35,255 nt of DNA from Candidatus Dormiibacterota bacterium (GTDB lineage: Bacteria > Chloroflexota > Dormibacteria > Aeolococcales > Aeolococcaceae), in the NCBI GenBank assembly GCA_036495095.1, contig DASXNK010000144.1, positions 1-35,255 of the forward strand, in the 5' to 3' direction. This document shows positions 1-8,753 of the stretch, in pieces (the first letter of the stretch is position 1; each line of letters opens with the position of its first letter). Both the position numbers and the translations under genes were made by a program. The notes under the pieces were generated by a model. The model ran no database searches and had not been told where the DNA came from. It worked only from the letters and a program-made list of their open reading frames with translations.

Positions 1-549
1 GCCGGCCTGGTCGGCGCCCGGGTGGTGGAGATCCCGGTCAACCACCGCCCCCGCACCCGCGGCACCAGCAAGTACGGGATCTCGCGCACCGTGCGGGTGA
101 TCCTCGACCTGCTGACCGTCAAGTTCCTGCTGAAGTACCTGTCCCGCCCGATGCAGTTCTTCGGGCTGCTCGGCCTGATGAGCTTCGTGCTCGGCTTCTG
201 CTCGCTCGCCGGCCTGCTCATCGAGAAGGCGGTGTCCGGGGTCGGCCTGGCGGAGCGGCCGCTGATGATCCTCAGCGTGCTCCTGGTCATCCTCGGGGTG
301 CAGTTCCTCTCGATGGGACTGCTCGGTGAGCTGCTCACCCGCATCTACCACGAGGTGGGCCAGCGGCCCCCGTACGTGATCCGTCGCACCGCCGGCATCG
401 ACGCCGACGCCGACCGGGTTGCCGATCCGGTGGCCGCGCTCGCCGGCCAGGGCCCGTCCGGGGTGACCATCGACGTCGACGACGACGACGTGGAGCTGCC
501 CGCGCGCGAGCTGCGCGGCCGGGGAGGACGCCTGCGCCCGGTCGGCTAG
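1..549 (+). CDS. Polyprenyl-phosphate sugar transferase (GT2, DPM/GtrB-like), C-terminal part
   Basis: Only the C-terminal part is present; the reading frame is open to the first base, so the start and the DXD catalytic region lie outside the window. The visible part has the HRxRxxGxSKYG block and a DL...YL.RP segment that in GT2 dolichol/undecaprenyl-phosphate mannosyl- or glucosyltransferases join the catalytic domain to the membrane part. Two hydrophobic segments follow (roughly residues 52-76 and 87-112 of the visible part), as in GtrB/DPM1-like enzymes. They load a sugar onto a polyprenyl phosphate at the inner membrane face. The tail is odd: about 60 residues ending in a run of Asp and a basic stretch. 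The product could feed the GT39-like enzyme at 27369-28946; that link is inference. Sugar and lipid specificity cannot be read. Confidence 0.85.
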   Translation, partial: AGLVGARVVEIPVNHRPRTRGTSKYGISRTVRVILDLLTVKFLLKYLSRPMQFFGLLGLMSFVLGFCSLAGLLIEKAVSGVGLAERPLMILSVLLVILGVQFLSMGLLGELLTRIYHEVGQRPPYVIRRTAGIDADADRVADPVAALAGQGPSGVTIDVDDDDVELPARELRGRGGRLRPVG

Positions 550-583
550 GAGCCGGCCTGCAACGTCTCGGACAGCCGCCTGC

Positions 584-610
584 GGTGGAGACCCGACCGG
601 GGTCTCCACC
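584..610. terminator. Perfect 11-bp hairpin between convergent genes
   Basis: Arms at 584-594 and 600-610 are perfectly complementary, with a 5-nt loop. The hairpin lies between the stop of the glycosyltransferase (+) and the stop of purE (-), so it could end transcripts from both sides. There is no T-tract on either strand, so classical intrinsic termination is uncertain. Confidence 0.5.
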
Positions 611-624
611 CGCCGGCCCCTCCG

Positions 625-1128
625 CTAGCCGCCGGCCTCGAATCCCTCGGGGAGGCGCACCTTGCCGCGCATGGCGGCGCGCACCCGCTCCACCGCCGCG
701 GCCACGGCGGGGTCGCCGAGGGCGAGGATGCGGGCCGCCAGGTGGCCGGCGTTGCGCGCCCCCATCTCCCCGACGGCGACGGTGGCCACGGGGACGCCCG
801 GCGGCATCTGCACGATGCTCAGCAGCGCGTCGAAGCCGTTCAGCGGTGTCCCGGTGAGGGGAACGCCGATCACCGGCAGGGGGGTGAGGGCGGCGAGCAC
901 GCCGGGCAGCGCCGCGGCGGCGCCGGCCCCGGCGACGAGCACCCGCAGTCCGCGCCCCGGGGCGGTGGCAGCGTAGCGCTGGAGCACGTCGAGGGCGCGG
1001 TGGGCGGAGATCACCGCGGTCTCGTGGCCGATGCCGTAGTCCTCGAGCACCTCCGCGCAGCGTTGCATCGCCGCCGCGTCGCTCTCGCTTCCCATGACGA
1101 TGCCGACCCGCACCGGGGCGCCGCTCAC
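625..1128 (-). CDS. purE: N5-carboxyaminoimidazole ribonucleotide mutase (PurE)
   Basis: PurE converts N5-CAIR to 4-carboxy-AIR in de novo purine synthesis. The 167-residue length fits class I PurE. Visible motifs are GSESD (residues 13-17), SAHR (41-44, with the catalytic His43), and the long block LPVIGVP...LLSIVQMPPGVPVATVAVGEMGARNAG. One residue is odd: the usual GGAAHLPG loop reads GAAAALPG, so the conserved second His is Ala at position 73. The GTG start overlaps the purD stop as GTGA (1125-1128), giving translational coupling as the last gene of guaB3-guaA-purD-purE. No purK is adjacent. Family assignment is secure; full activity is less certain because of the Ala73 substitution. Confidence 0.93.
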   Translation of the reverse strand: MSGAPVRVGIVMGSESDAAAMQRCAEVLEDYGIGHETAVISAHRALDVLQRYAATAPGRGLRVLVAGAGAAAALPGVLAALTPLPVIGVPLTGTPLNGFDALLSIVQMPPGVPVATVAVGEMGARNAGHLAARILALGDPAVAAAVERVRAAMRGKVRLPEGFEAGG

Positions 1129-2435
1129 CGGCCCGCCGCTCCGGGCGCCGCGGCCACCTGGGCACCGGCGGGGTCGGCGATGTCACCGCGGTGCTGCATC
1201 CCCTCGAAGCGCACCCGCCCGAGGTTGGCGTAGGCGCGCTCGCGCGCGGCCGCGATGGTGTCGCCGCGCGCGACCACGGTGAGCACCCGCCCGCCGGCGG
1301 TGCGCACCGTCCCGTCGGGATCGCGGCGGGTGCCGGCGTGGAAGAGGAGGGCGTCGCCGTCGAGCGCCTCCAGGCCGGTGATCGCGTCGCCGCCGCGGAC
1401 GCTGCCCGGGTACCCGGCGGCGGCGGCGACCACGCCCACGGCGGCGCCGGCGAGCGCCCGCGCCCTGCCCCCCTCGAGCCCGCCGCGGGCGCAGGCGGTG
1501 AGGAGGTCGAGCAGGTCCTCGCCGAGGAGCGGCAGCACCACCTGGGTCTCGGGGTCGCCGAGGCGGGCGTTGAACTCCACCAGGCGCGGGCCCGCGTCGG
1601 TGAGCATGAGCCCGGCGTAGAGACAGCCCCGGAAGGGCGTGCCCTGGGCGCGCAGTGCGGCCACACAGGGCTCCACGAAGCGCCGCAGGGCGTCGTCGAG
1701 GGTGGAATCGGGGTCGAGCCCGGCGGGCGGCGCGTAGGCGCCCATGCCGCCGGTGTTGGGCCCCCGGTCGCCGTCGTGGATGCGCTTGTAGTCGCAGGCG
1801 GGAGCGAGCGCCCGCACCGAGTCGCCGTCGCTGAGGGCGAGGACGCTCACCTCCCGGCCGCTCATCCGCTCCTCGACGACCACCCGGGTGCCTGCCTCGC
1901 CGAAGCGGCCCTCGAGCAGGCAGGCGTCGATCGCGGCCCGGGCGGCGGCGGCGTCGTCGCAGACGGTCACCCCCTTGCCCAGGGCGAGCCCGTCGGCCTT
2001 CACCACGCAGGTGCCGAGCTCGGCGGCGAAGCCGTGGAGACGGTGACGGTCGTCGACGCCGCCGGCCTGCCAGGCGGCGGTGGGGATGCCCGCGCTGCCG
2101 GCGAGGAGCTTGGTGAACTCCTTCGACGACTCCACCCGCCCCGCCGCGCGGGTGGGACCGAACACCGCGATGCCGCGCTCGGCGCAGCCGTCGGCGAGGC
2201 CGGCCGCGATCGCCCCGTCGGGACCGATGACCACCAGGTCGACCTCGCGCTCGACCGCCAGCCGTACCATCGCGGGGACGTCGTCTGCGGCGACGGCGAC
2301 GTTCTCGGCGAGCCCGGCGGTGCCGCCGTTTCCCGGCGCGCAGATCAGCTCGGTGCCGGGGTGCCGCGCGCATCCCCAGGCCAGCGCGTGCTCCCGGGCG
2401 CCGGAGCCGGCGATGAGGACCCTGGTCACTCCCAT
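1125..2435 (-). CDS. purD: Phosphoribosylamine-glycine ligase (GARS)
   Basis: PurD is an ATP-grasp enzyme that joins glycine to phosphoribosylamine, the second step of purine synthesis. The protein is 436 residues, normal for the family. It has the N-terminal GSGAREHAL motif (residues 10-18), the [11 protein letters not shown] nucleotide loop, PNTGGMGAY, and the metal-binding [12 protein letters not shown] block. The reading frame runs further upstream, inside guaA, but the ATG at 2435 directly precedes the family's conserved first strand and is the natural start. It overlaps the guaA stop by 10 nt, so the two are probably translated together. The C-terminus carries about 20 extra Ala/Gly-rich residues of no evident function. 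Confidence 0.96.
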   Translation of the reverse strand: MGVTRVLIAGSGAREHALAWGCARHPGTELICAPGNGGTAGLAENVAVAADDVPAMVRLAVEREVDLVVIGPDGAIAAGLADGCAERGIAVFGPTRAAGRVESSKEFTKLLAGSAGIPTAAWQAGGVDDRHRLHGFAAELGTCVVKADGLALGKGVTVCDDAAAARAAIDACLLEGRFGEAGTRVVVEERMSGREVSVLALSDGDSVRALAPACDYKRIHDGDRGPNTGGMGAYAPPAGLDPDSTLDDALRRFVEPCVAALRAQGTPFRGCLYAGLMLTDAGPRLVEFNARLGDPETQVVLPLLGEDLLDLLTACARGGLEGGRARALAGAAVGVVAAAAGYPGSVRGGDAITGLEALDGDALLFHAGTRRDPDGTVRTAGGRVLTVVARGDTIAAARERAYANLGRVRFEGMQHRGDIADPAGAQVAAAPGAAGR

Positions 2436-4015
2436 TCGATCGTGGAGGGAGGCTTGCTGCTGATGTCGTAGACCACGCGGTTCACGCCCTGCACCTCGTT
2501 GACGATGCGCCGCGAGATGGCGCCGAGGACGTCGTAGGGCACCTTCGCCCAGTCGGCGGTCATGCCGTCGTCGCTGGTCACGATGCGGATGGCGACGACG
2601 TTGGCGTAGGTGCGCCCGTCGCCCATCACCCCCACCGACGAGATCGGCGTCAGGATCGCGAAGGACTGCCACACCTCGCGGTAGAGACCGCTGCGCTTGA
2701 TCTCGTCGATGACGATCCAGTCGGCGGCGCGGAGGGTCTCGAGGCGCGCGCGGGTGACCTCGCCGATGATCCGGATCGCCAGCCCGGGGCCGGGGAACGG
2801 CTGCCGCCACACCAGGTCCTCAGGGAGACCGAGCGCGAGCCCCACCCGGCGCACCTCGTCCTTGAAGAGGTAGCGGAGCGGCTCGACCAGCTCGAAGCGC
2901 AGGTCCTTGGGGAGTCCGCCGACGTTGTGGTGGGTCTTGATCGTCCGCGCGCCGTGGGTGTCCCGAGCGGTGGACTCGATGACGTCCGGGTAGAGCGTGC
3001 CCTGGGCGAGGAAGTCGACCTGACCGAGCCGGCGCGCCTCCTGCTCGAAGACCTCGATGAAGGTGCGCCCGATCGCCCTGCGCTTCTCCTCGGGGTCGAC
3101 CACCCCGGCGAGCGCGGCGAGGAAGCGATCGGTGGCGTCGACGTGGACGAGGTCGATGTGCCGCTGCCGCGACATGACGTCGATGACCCGGTCGGCCTCG
3201 GCGCGGCGGAGCAGGCCGTTGTCGACGAAGACGCAGACCAGCTGGTCGCCGATCGCGCGGTGCACCAGCGTCGCCGCCACCGCCGAGTCGACGCCGCCGC
3301 TGAGCGCGCAGAGCACCCGGCCGTCGCCCACCCGCGAGCGCACGTCGGAGACCGCCATCTCGATGAAGGACGAGGGCTCCCAGGTGCCGCTGCAGCCGCA
3401 GACCCGGTAGAGGAAGTTGCGGAGCACCTCGCGGCCGAGCGGGGTGTGCACCACCTCGGGGTGGAACTGGATGCCCAGCCGTCCCGCCGGGCCCGCCATC
3501 GCCGCGCAGGGCGAGTTCAGCGAGTGGGCGACGGCCCGGAAGCCCGGCGGCAGCCTGGTGATGACGTCGCCGTGCGACATCCACACGGGCAGCTCCGCGG
3601 GCAGCCGCTCGAAGAGCCCGCCGACCTCGTCGACCACCAGCGACGCGAGCCCGTACTCACGCCGGGTCGCCGGCTCGACGGCGCCGCCGAGGTCCTGGGC
3701 GAGCAGCTGCATGCCGTAGCAGATGCCCAGGATGGGCAGCCCGAGGTCGTAGATCCCGGGGTCGGGACGGGGCGCGCCGGGCTCGTACACCGACGCCGGC
3801 CCGCCGCTGAAGATGAGGCCGCGCGGCTTGCGGCGGCGCACCTCCTCGGCGCTCACCGTCCCCGGCAGCAGCTCGCAGTACACCTTCGCCTCGCGCACCC
3901 GGCGGGCGATCAGCTGGCTGTACTGGGAGCCGAAGTCGAGCACCAGCACGGTGTCGTGCGCGGCGGCCACCGGCGCGAGGGCGGCGAGACCGCTGCCGCC
4001 GGCGACCACGGTCAT
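2426..4015 (-). CDS. guaA: GMP synthase, glutamine-hydrolysing
   Basis: GuaA aminates XMP to GMP using glutamine and ATP. At 529 residues it has both modules. The class I amidotransferase has its nucleophile in GICYG (Cys99) and the His-Glu pair in FHPEV. The ATP pyrophosphatase has the SGGVDS P-loop, and the C-terminal dimerisation domain ends in the typical KPPSTIEWE. The N-terminus carries about 20 extra residues before the first strand ([15 protein letters not shown]), so a later start is possible. The ATG shares one base with the guaB3 TGA (TGATG at 4013-4017), indicating tight coupling. It follows guaB3 and precedes purD, as expected for a guanine-synthesis operon. Confidence 0.97.
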   Translation of the reverse strand: MTVVAGGSGLAALAPVAAAHDTVLVLDFGSQYSQLIARRVREAKVYCELLPGTVSAEEVRRRKPRGLIFSGGPASVYEPGAPRPDPGIYDLGLPILGICYGMQLLAQDLGGAVEPATRREYGLASLVVDEVGGLFERLPAELPVWMSHGDVITRLPPGFRAVAHSLNSPCAAMAGPAGRLGIQFHPEVVHTPLGREVLRNFLYRVCGCSGTWEPSSFIEMAVSDVRSRVGDGRVLCALSGGVDSAVAATLVHRAIGDQLVCVFVDNGLLRRAEADRVIDVMSRQRHIDLVHVDATDRFLAALAGVVDPEEKRRAIGRTFIEVFEQEARRLGQVDFLAQGTLYPDVIESTARDTHGARTIKTHHNVGGLPKDLRFELVEPLRYLFKDEVRRVGLALGLPEDLVWRQPFPGPGLAIRIIGEVTRARLETLRAADWIVIDEIKRSGLYREVWQSFAILTPISSVGVMGDGRTYANVVAIRIVTSDDGMTADWAKVPYDVLGAISRRIVNEVQGVNRVVYDISSKPPSTIEWE

Positions 4016-5175
4016 CAGGCGCCCATGCCCACGCGCTGGGCGCGCTGCTCGGTCTTGCCCTCGGTCTTGATCGACGGCGCGATCACCATCTCGGTGTCCT
4101 GGAACTCGCGGATGTTGCGGGCCCCGCAGACCCCCATCGCGCTCTTCAGCGCGCCGACCAGGTTCATGCTGCCGTCGTCGACGTGCGCCGGCCCGAAGAG
4201 CACCTCCTGGAGGGCGCCCTTGACGCCGGTGCGGATGCGCGTTCCCCGGGGCAGGTTCGGATCGGGCGTGGCCATGCCCCAGTGGTTGCCGTGGCCCGCC
4301 GCCTCCTCGGTGGCGGCGAAGATGGAGCCGATCATCACCGCGTCGGCGCCGCTCGCGAACGCCTTGGTGATGTCGCCGCCGATGCGCATGCCGCCGTCGG
4401 TGATGATCGCCACCCGCTCGCCGCTCCGTCGCAGGTGGTCGTCACGGGCGGCCGCGCAGTCGCTGGTGGCGGTCACCTGGGGCACACCCACTCCCAGCAC
4501 CGCGCGAGTGGTGCAGGCGGCGCCGGGGCCGACGCCCACCAGCAGCCCCCGGATCCCGGTGTCCATCAGCTCGAGGGCGGTCGCGTAGTCGACGCAGTTG
4601 CCGACCACGACCGGGATGTCGAGCGCCTGGGTGAGCTCGCGGAACGAGAGCTGGCGGTACGACCTGCTCACGTGCCGGGCGGTGAGCACCGTCCCCTGCA
4701 CGACGAAGACGTCGGCGCCGGCCTCCTGCACCAGCGGCCCCCGCCTTTCGGCGTGGTTGGGGATCGAGGAGACCGCGCAGCGCACCCCGCCGTGCTTGAT
4801 CTGCTCGATCCGCTGGCCGATCAGCCCGTCCTGCACCGGCGCGGTGTAGAGCCTCTGCAGGAGCAGGTTGATCTGGTCCGGTGGGGTGTCGGCGATCTCC
4901 AGCAGGACCTCGGTGGGATCCTCGTACCGGGTCTGCAGGCCGTCGAGGTTGAGCACCGCGAGCCCGCCGAGTCGCCCCATGGTGACCGCGAAGCGGGTGT
5001 CGACCACACCGTCCATGGCGGCCGCCAGGATGGGGAGGTCGAAGGTCGAGCCGTCGAGCTGGAAGGAGACGTCGATCTCAGCCGGGTTGATGGTCACCGT
5101 GCCGGGAACCAGCGCCACCTCGTCGAAGCCGTAGGCGCGCCGTGCCCGCTTCCCTCGTCCTAGCTCGAACTCCAT
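4015..5175 (-). CDS. guaB3: GuaB3-type IMP dehydrogenase (no CBS domains)
   Basis: The protein is a 386-residue TIM barrel of the IMPDH/GMP reductase superfamily. It lacks the roughly 120-residue CBS pair that canonical GuaB carries, and it has the GuaB3-type N-terminus ([20 protein letters not shown]). The catalytic loop reads [11 protein letters not shown] with the Cys nucleophile, followed by the phosphate-binding [10 protein letters not shown] and GS motifs. Cyanobacterial GuaB3 has been reported to act as an IMPDH; many genomes carry it beside a normal guaB. Here it heads an operon with guaA, which argues for IMP-to-XMP activity. A GGAGGT ribosome site lies 4 nt before the ATG. A strong hairpin in the leader may regulate it. 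Confidence 0.9.
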   Translation of the reverse strand: MEFELGRGKRARRAYGFDEVALVPGTVTINPAEIDVSFQLDGSTFDLPILAAAMDGVVDTRFAVTMGRLGGLAVLNLDGLQTRYEDPTEVLLEIADTPPDQINLLLQRLYTAPVQDGLIGQRIEQIKHGGVRCAVSSIPNHAERRGPLVQEAGADVFVVQGTVLTARHVSRSYRQLSFRELTQALDIPVVVGNCVDYATALELMDTGIRGLLVGVGPGAACTTRAVLGVGVPQVTATSDCAAARDDHLRRSGERVAIITDGGMRIGGDITKAFASGADAVMIGSIFAATEEAAGHGNHWGMATPDPNLPRGTRIRTGVKGALQEVLFGPAHVDDGSMNLVGALKSAMGVCGARNIREFQDTEMVIAPSIKTEGKTEQRAQRVGMGA

Positions 5176-5216
5176 GAGACCTCCGGTGCGACGATCGCGC
5201 CCGCGCGCCCCAGGGT

Positions 5217-5278
5217 CTCGGGAATGCGACGAGCGCCCAGCGCAGCGGTGGGCTGCGCTGGGCGCTCGTCTCCCCGAG
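5217..5278 (-). promoter_or_regulatory. Strong leader hairpin upstream of guaB3
   Basis: A perfect 18-bp inverted repeat (5228-5245 with 5253-5270, 7-nt loop) is extended outward by ctcggg/cccgag (5217-5222 with 5273-5278) across small asymmetric bulges. It lies 42 nt upstream of the guaB3 ATG and has no T-tract on either strand. It could be a 5'-leader structure controlling the purine operon or a processing/termination site after the sortase gene. It matches no purine, PRPP or ppGpp riboswitch that I recognise. Confidence 0.55.
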
Positions 5279-5346
5279 GAGCCGGCGAGGTCCTCACCGG
5301 CAGGGGCATGCGCTGCACTTCGTCATGGCCATCCAGGTGGCAGCAG

Positions 5347-5352
5347 AGCATA
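5347..5352 (-). promoter_or_regulatory. Possible extended -10 for the guaB3 operon
   Basis: On the minus strand the sequence reads TGG-TATGCT, an extended -10 pattern about 170 nt upstream of guaB3. No convincing -35 is present at normal spacing. If used, the transcript would include the whole leader hairpin at 5217-5278. Confidence 0.3.
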
Positions 5353-5432
5353 CCAGACAGCCCGCCCGAGGGTCGGTGACCGCACCCCATGTTGTGCCTG
5401 CCAACCCACGCACCCACCAGATGTGGTAGGGC

Positions 5433-6602
5433 TCAGGGGGTGGGTGAGGCGGCCGGCGACGGCTTCGGCGTGGGCGTCGGATCGGGCGTCGGCGGAGGCG
5501 TCGGAGGGAACGGCGTCGGCGTCGGCGCCGGCGACGGAGTGGGCAGTGGCGTCGTCGGCGGCCCCGGCGGCGGCGTCGGGGCGGGTGCCGGGGTCGGAGC
5601 CGGAGTCGGAGCCGGAGTCGGGGCCGGCTTCGGGGAGGGCGACGGCGTCGGCTTCGGCGACGGCGTCGGGGAGGGAGTCGGCCTCGGCGTCGGCGCCGGG
5701 GTCGGCGTCGCGGTGACCACCGGGAACGGCACCGAGGCCGCGGTCGGCGCGGGCGTGGCCGGGGTGGTGGTCGGCTTGTCGGTGAGCACCGCGCGCCAGA
5801 CGATCCGGTTGTAGTCCTGGAACCAGGGGGTGCAGGTCACCAGGGTGAGCTCGGCATCGTCGGTCGGCCCCAGCTGGGTGACCCTGTCGGGGGCGAGCAC
5901 CTGGCTCGCCGTCACCCGGTAGTGCCACACCCGGCAGTTGCGGTCCTGGACCTCGATGGGGTCGCCGGGGTGGAGCTGGTCGATGTTCTGGAAGTGGGGC
6001 TCGCGGTGGAAGGCGATGATGTCGTTGCCCATCTCACCGGGGGCCGCGGAGCCGTGGTAGTGGACCATCGAGCGCTGCAGCAGGAGGTCCCAGCCGCCGT
6101 CGCCGGCGACCCCGGAGTAGCCGTACTGCTTCAGGCTCGGGAAGCTGACCAGCGCGTAGGACTCGGCCGGGCTGGAGTTGCCGCAGGTGCCCACCGCGGC
6201 GGCGTCGGCGGTATCGGGCAGACCGCCCACCAGCGCCTGCGACCCGCCCTTGTTCCACTGCGCCAGGGCGTTGTCGTCCGCCCTGCCGCGGTTCTGCACC
6301 CCCAGCAGCGGGATCGCCACGATGCCGATGCCGGTGGCGATGAGCGCCACCCCGCCGAACGAGAGCAGGTGGCGCGGCTGCGGCCGGCCCAGCCGGGGAT
6401 GGGGCACGCGCCGGTCCAGCCACCAGGCGACGACCAGCAGCGGGGTGACCGCCGCGAGCAGCAGCCCACCCAGCCGAGCGCGTCGCAGCCGCCACGGGGT
6501 GGGCACGTCCTCGGCCACCACACGGGCGAGCTCGCCGATCTCCTGGTAGTCGGCGGCGAGCTGCTCACGCATGCCGGGCCAACCCTTCCTCTCGGTCGCC
6601 AT
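5433..6602 (-). CDS. Membrane sortase (class D/E-like) with C-terminal Pro/Thr repeat tail
   Basis: This transpeptidase would anchor secreted proteins to the cell surface. Residues 1-44 are probably cytoplasmic; hydrophobic segments at about 45-62 and 81-102 place the catalytic domain (about 135-275) outside. Active-site residues are visible: His199 in IIAFHRE, Cys257 in LTLVTCTP, and Arg266 in [19 protein letters not shown] matches the conserved sortase entry strand. After the domain comes about 110 residues of almost pure Pro/Thr/Ala/Ser in TPxP units, which sortases normally lack and which may span or grip the wall. I chose the ATG at 6602 over an upstream TTG because a -10 lies 7 nt before it. 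The nearest likely substrate is the LAPTS protein at 14962-15627. Confidence 0.88.
   Translation of the reverse strand: MATERKGWPGMREQLAADYQEIGELARVVAEDVPTPWRLRRARLGGLLLAAVTPLLVVAWWLDRRVPHPRLGRPQPRHLLSFGGVALIATGIGIVAIPLLGVQNRGRADDNALAQWNKGGSQALVGGLPDTADAAAVGTCGNSSPAESYALVSFPSLKQYGYSGVAGDGGWDLLLQRSMVHYHGSAAPGEMGNDIIAFHREPHFQNIDQLHPGDPIEVQDRNCRVWHYRVTASQVLAPDRVTQLGPTDDAELTLVTCTPWFQDYNRIVWRAVLTDKPTTTPATPAPTAASVPFPVVTATPTPAPTPRPTPSPTPSPKPTPSPSPKPAPTPAPTPAPTPAPAPTPPPGPPTTPLPTPSPAPTPTPFPPTPPPTPDPTPTPKPSPAASPTP
5440..5765. repeat. Low-complexity Pro/Thr-coding repeat tract
   Basis: Short degenerate repeats of the type ggcgtcgg / gtcggagccgga (plus strand) encode the sortase TPxP tail. The most regular part is around 5590-5635, where 12-nt units recur almost unchanged. 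Such tracts can vary in length by slippage and are prone to assembly error. Confidence 0.75.
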
Positions 6603-6609
6603 CGCGTCC

Positions 6610-6615
6610 AAGGTA
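6610..6615 (-). promoter_or_regulatory. -10 element of the sortase gene, leaderless geometry
   Basis: TACCTT lies 7 nt upstream of the sortase ATG, with TTGCCG 16 nt before it as a possible -35. This spacing would place transcription initiation at or next to the A of ATG, and no Shine-Dalgarno is present. Confidence 0.5.
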
Positions 6616-6681
6616 CACCGCTGTCACGGGCCGGCAACCAGCCGCCACCGTTTCGTCACCGGGCCGGGCGCGGGACCCCGG

Positions 6682-7725
6682 TCAGCCCCGCCGCACACCC
6701 TGGACCAGCCGCGGCCGGCCGGGTCCCGGCACCTCGGGCTCGCCGCCGCTCACCAGCGCCGCCACGGCCTCCCCTCGGCGGCCGCGGGCGTAGTCGTGGA
6801 GCACCTCGCAGCTGCCCCGCCGCGGCTCCCAGCCGAAGCTCTCGCGGAGCCTGGCGATGTCGACGACGCGGCCGTACTGGATGAGGCGGAGCAGGTGGGG
6901 CGGCCAGTCGAGCAGGCCCGCGCGGCGCAGCGCCAGCGCCGCGAGGCTCCCGCCCACCGGGGGGATCACGGGGAGGCAGCGACGGCCCAGGATCCTGGCC
7001 GCCTGCGAGAGGATCACCACCCCCGGTCCGGAGACGTTGTAGGCGCCCGGGTGGCTCTCGACGGTGGCGCGGTAGAGCGCCTCGACCGCGTCCTCCTCGT
7101 GGAGGAACTGCAGCCGGGGGTCGAAGCCGAGCACGGTGGGAACCGCGGGGAGGCCGAAGTACGCCTGGAAGGGGGTCTGGAGCAGCGGGCCGAGCACGTT
7201 GGTGAAGCGGAGCACGGTCACCGTCGCCCCCGGCTGGCGGAGCGCGAAGTCGCGGACGTACGACTCGACCTCGACGATGTCGCGGCTGAAGGCGTCCTGT
7301 GGCGGGGTCCGCCGGGTCATGTCCTCGGTCCACACCGAGGGGTCGTCGGGCTCGCTCCCGTAGATCGCGGTGCTCGACTTCACCAGCAGCTTGCGCACCG
7401 GGCTGTCGGCGCCGCTGCACGCCGCCAGCAGGTTCATGCTGCCGATCACGTTGGTCTCGTGCGCCACCCGGGCGCTGGTGCGCCGCGGGTCGACGATCAG
7501 GTTGGTGTGCACCACGGTGTCGATGCCGAGGGCGCGCACCAGCTTGCCGACCAGGCTGTGGCGGAGGTCGGCGCGGATGAAGTCGGTGCGGGCGAGGTCG
7601 TGGGCGGGCTCGCGGACGTCGATGCCCACGATCTGCTCGACCATGGGGTCGGCCTCGAGGCGCTGGGCGAGCTCGTAGCCCCAGAACCGGCTGATCCCGG
7701 TGATGAGGACCCGCTGGCGGCGCAT
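6682..7725 (-). CDS. Extended SDR / NAD-dependent epimerase family protein, Rv0501-like
   Basis: The protein is 347 residues with the N-terminal Rossmann fold (VLITGISRFWG) and SST-A-IYG in the position of the substrate-binding SST..YG motif. The catalytic YxxxK of extended SDRs is absent: the aligned stretch reads AFSRDIVEVE, with Phe for Tyr and Ile for Lys. From memory, mycobacterial Rv0501 (called galE2) has the same overall layout and also Phe at that place, so this is probably a family trait, not decay. UDP-galactose epimerisation by the standard mechanism is therefore doubtful. The ATG at 7725 follows a GGGGAG ribosome site; the frame extends upstream without family similarity. A C-terminal helical region of about 60 residues closes the protein. 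Confidence 0.8.
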   Translation of the reverse strand: MRRQRVLITGISRFWGYELAQRLEADPMVEQIVGIDVREPAHDLARTDFIRADLRHSLVGKLVRALGIDTVVHTNLIVDPRRTSARVAHETNVIGSMNLLAACSGADSPVRKLLVKSSTAIYGSEPDDPSVWTEDMTRRTPPQDAFSRDIVEVESYVRDFALRQPGATVTVLRFTNVLGPLLQTPFQAYFGLPAVPTVLGFDPRLQFLHEEDAVEALYRATVESHPGAYNVSGPGVVILSQAARILGRRCLPVIPPVGGSLAALALRRAGLLDWPPHLLRLIQYGRVVDIARLRESFGWEPRRGSCEVLHDYARGRRGEAVAALVSGGEPEVPGPGRPRLVQGVRRG

Positions 7726-7752
7726 CTGTCTCCCCTGGGCGCTGATCCGGCG

Positions 7753-7758
7753 ATGGTA
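7753..7758 (-). promoter_or_regulatory. Possible extended -10 for the SDR gene
   Basis: TGG-TACCAT on the minus strand lies 27 nt upstream of the ATG at 7725, leaving room for the GGGGAG ribosome site. No clear -35 is present. Confidence 0.35.
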
Positions 7759-7879
7759 CCAGCGCCCTCTCCGCGCGCCCCTTCGAGTTCGGCGTGTCGG
7801 TTCCAGAAGGGTCCTGTAACCACCCCGTGGCCGTGCCCTGTACTCCGTTGCGATAGCTCCGTTCGCACACTTTGCACTG

Positions 7880-8671
<792 letters not shown>

Positions 8672-8725
8672 CCCCCGGCCTCCGGTGGGGGATCCGTGAG
8701 GCTGCGGTTCTGCCACCGTGTCGTC

Positions 8726-8753
8726 ACCCGGGGAGGCCACGCCTCCCCCGGGT
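8726..8753. terminator. Hairpin at the convergent ends of the regulator and dehydrogenase genes
   Basis: Arms 8726-8737 and 8741-8753 pair over 12 bp with one bulged base and a 3-nt loop. The hairpin touches the stop codon of the dehydrogenase (-) and lies about 55 nt after the regulator stop (+). No T-tract follows, so it is a candidate bidirectional terminator only. Confidence 0.45.

Noticed and set aside
2927-4588. A 553-codon open frame on the plus strand opposite guaA and guaB3
   Set aside because: It is antisense to two highly conserved genes and has the His/Gly/Arg/Ala-rich composition of shadow frames in GC-rich DNA; no domain is visible.
5160-5417. A small minus-strand frame covering the guaB3 leader
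   Set aside because: It overlaps the hairpin and the guaB3 start, has no ribosome site and no family similarity.
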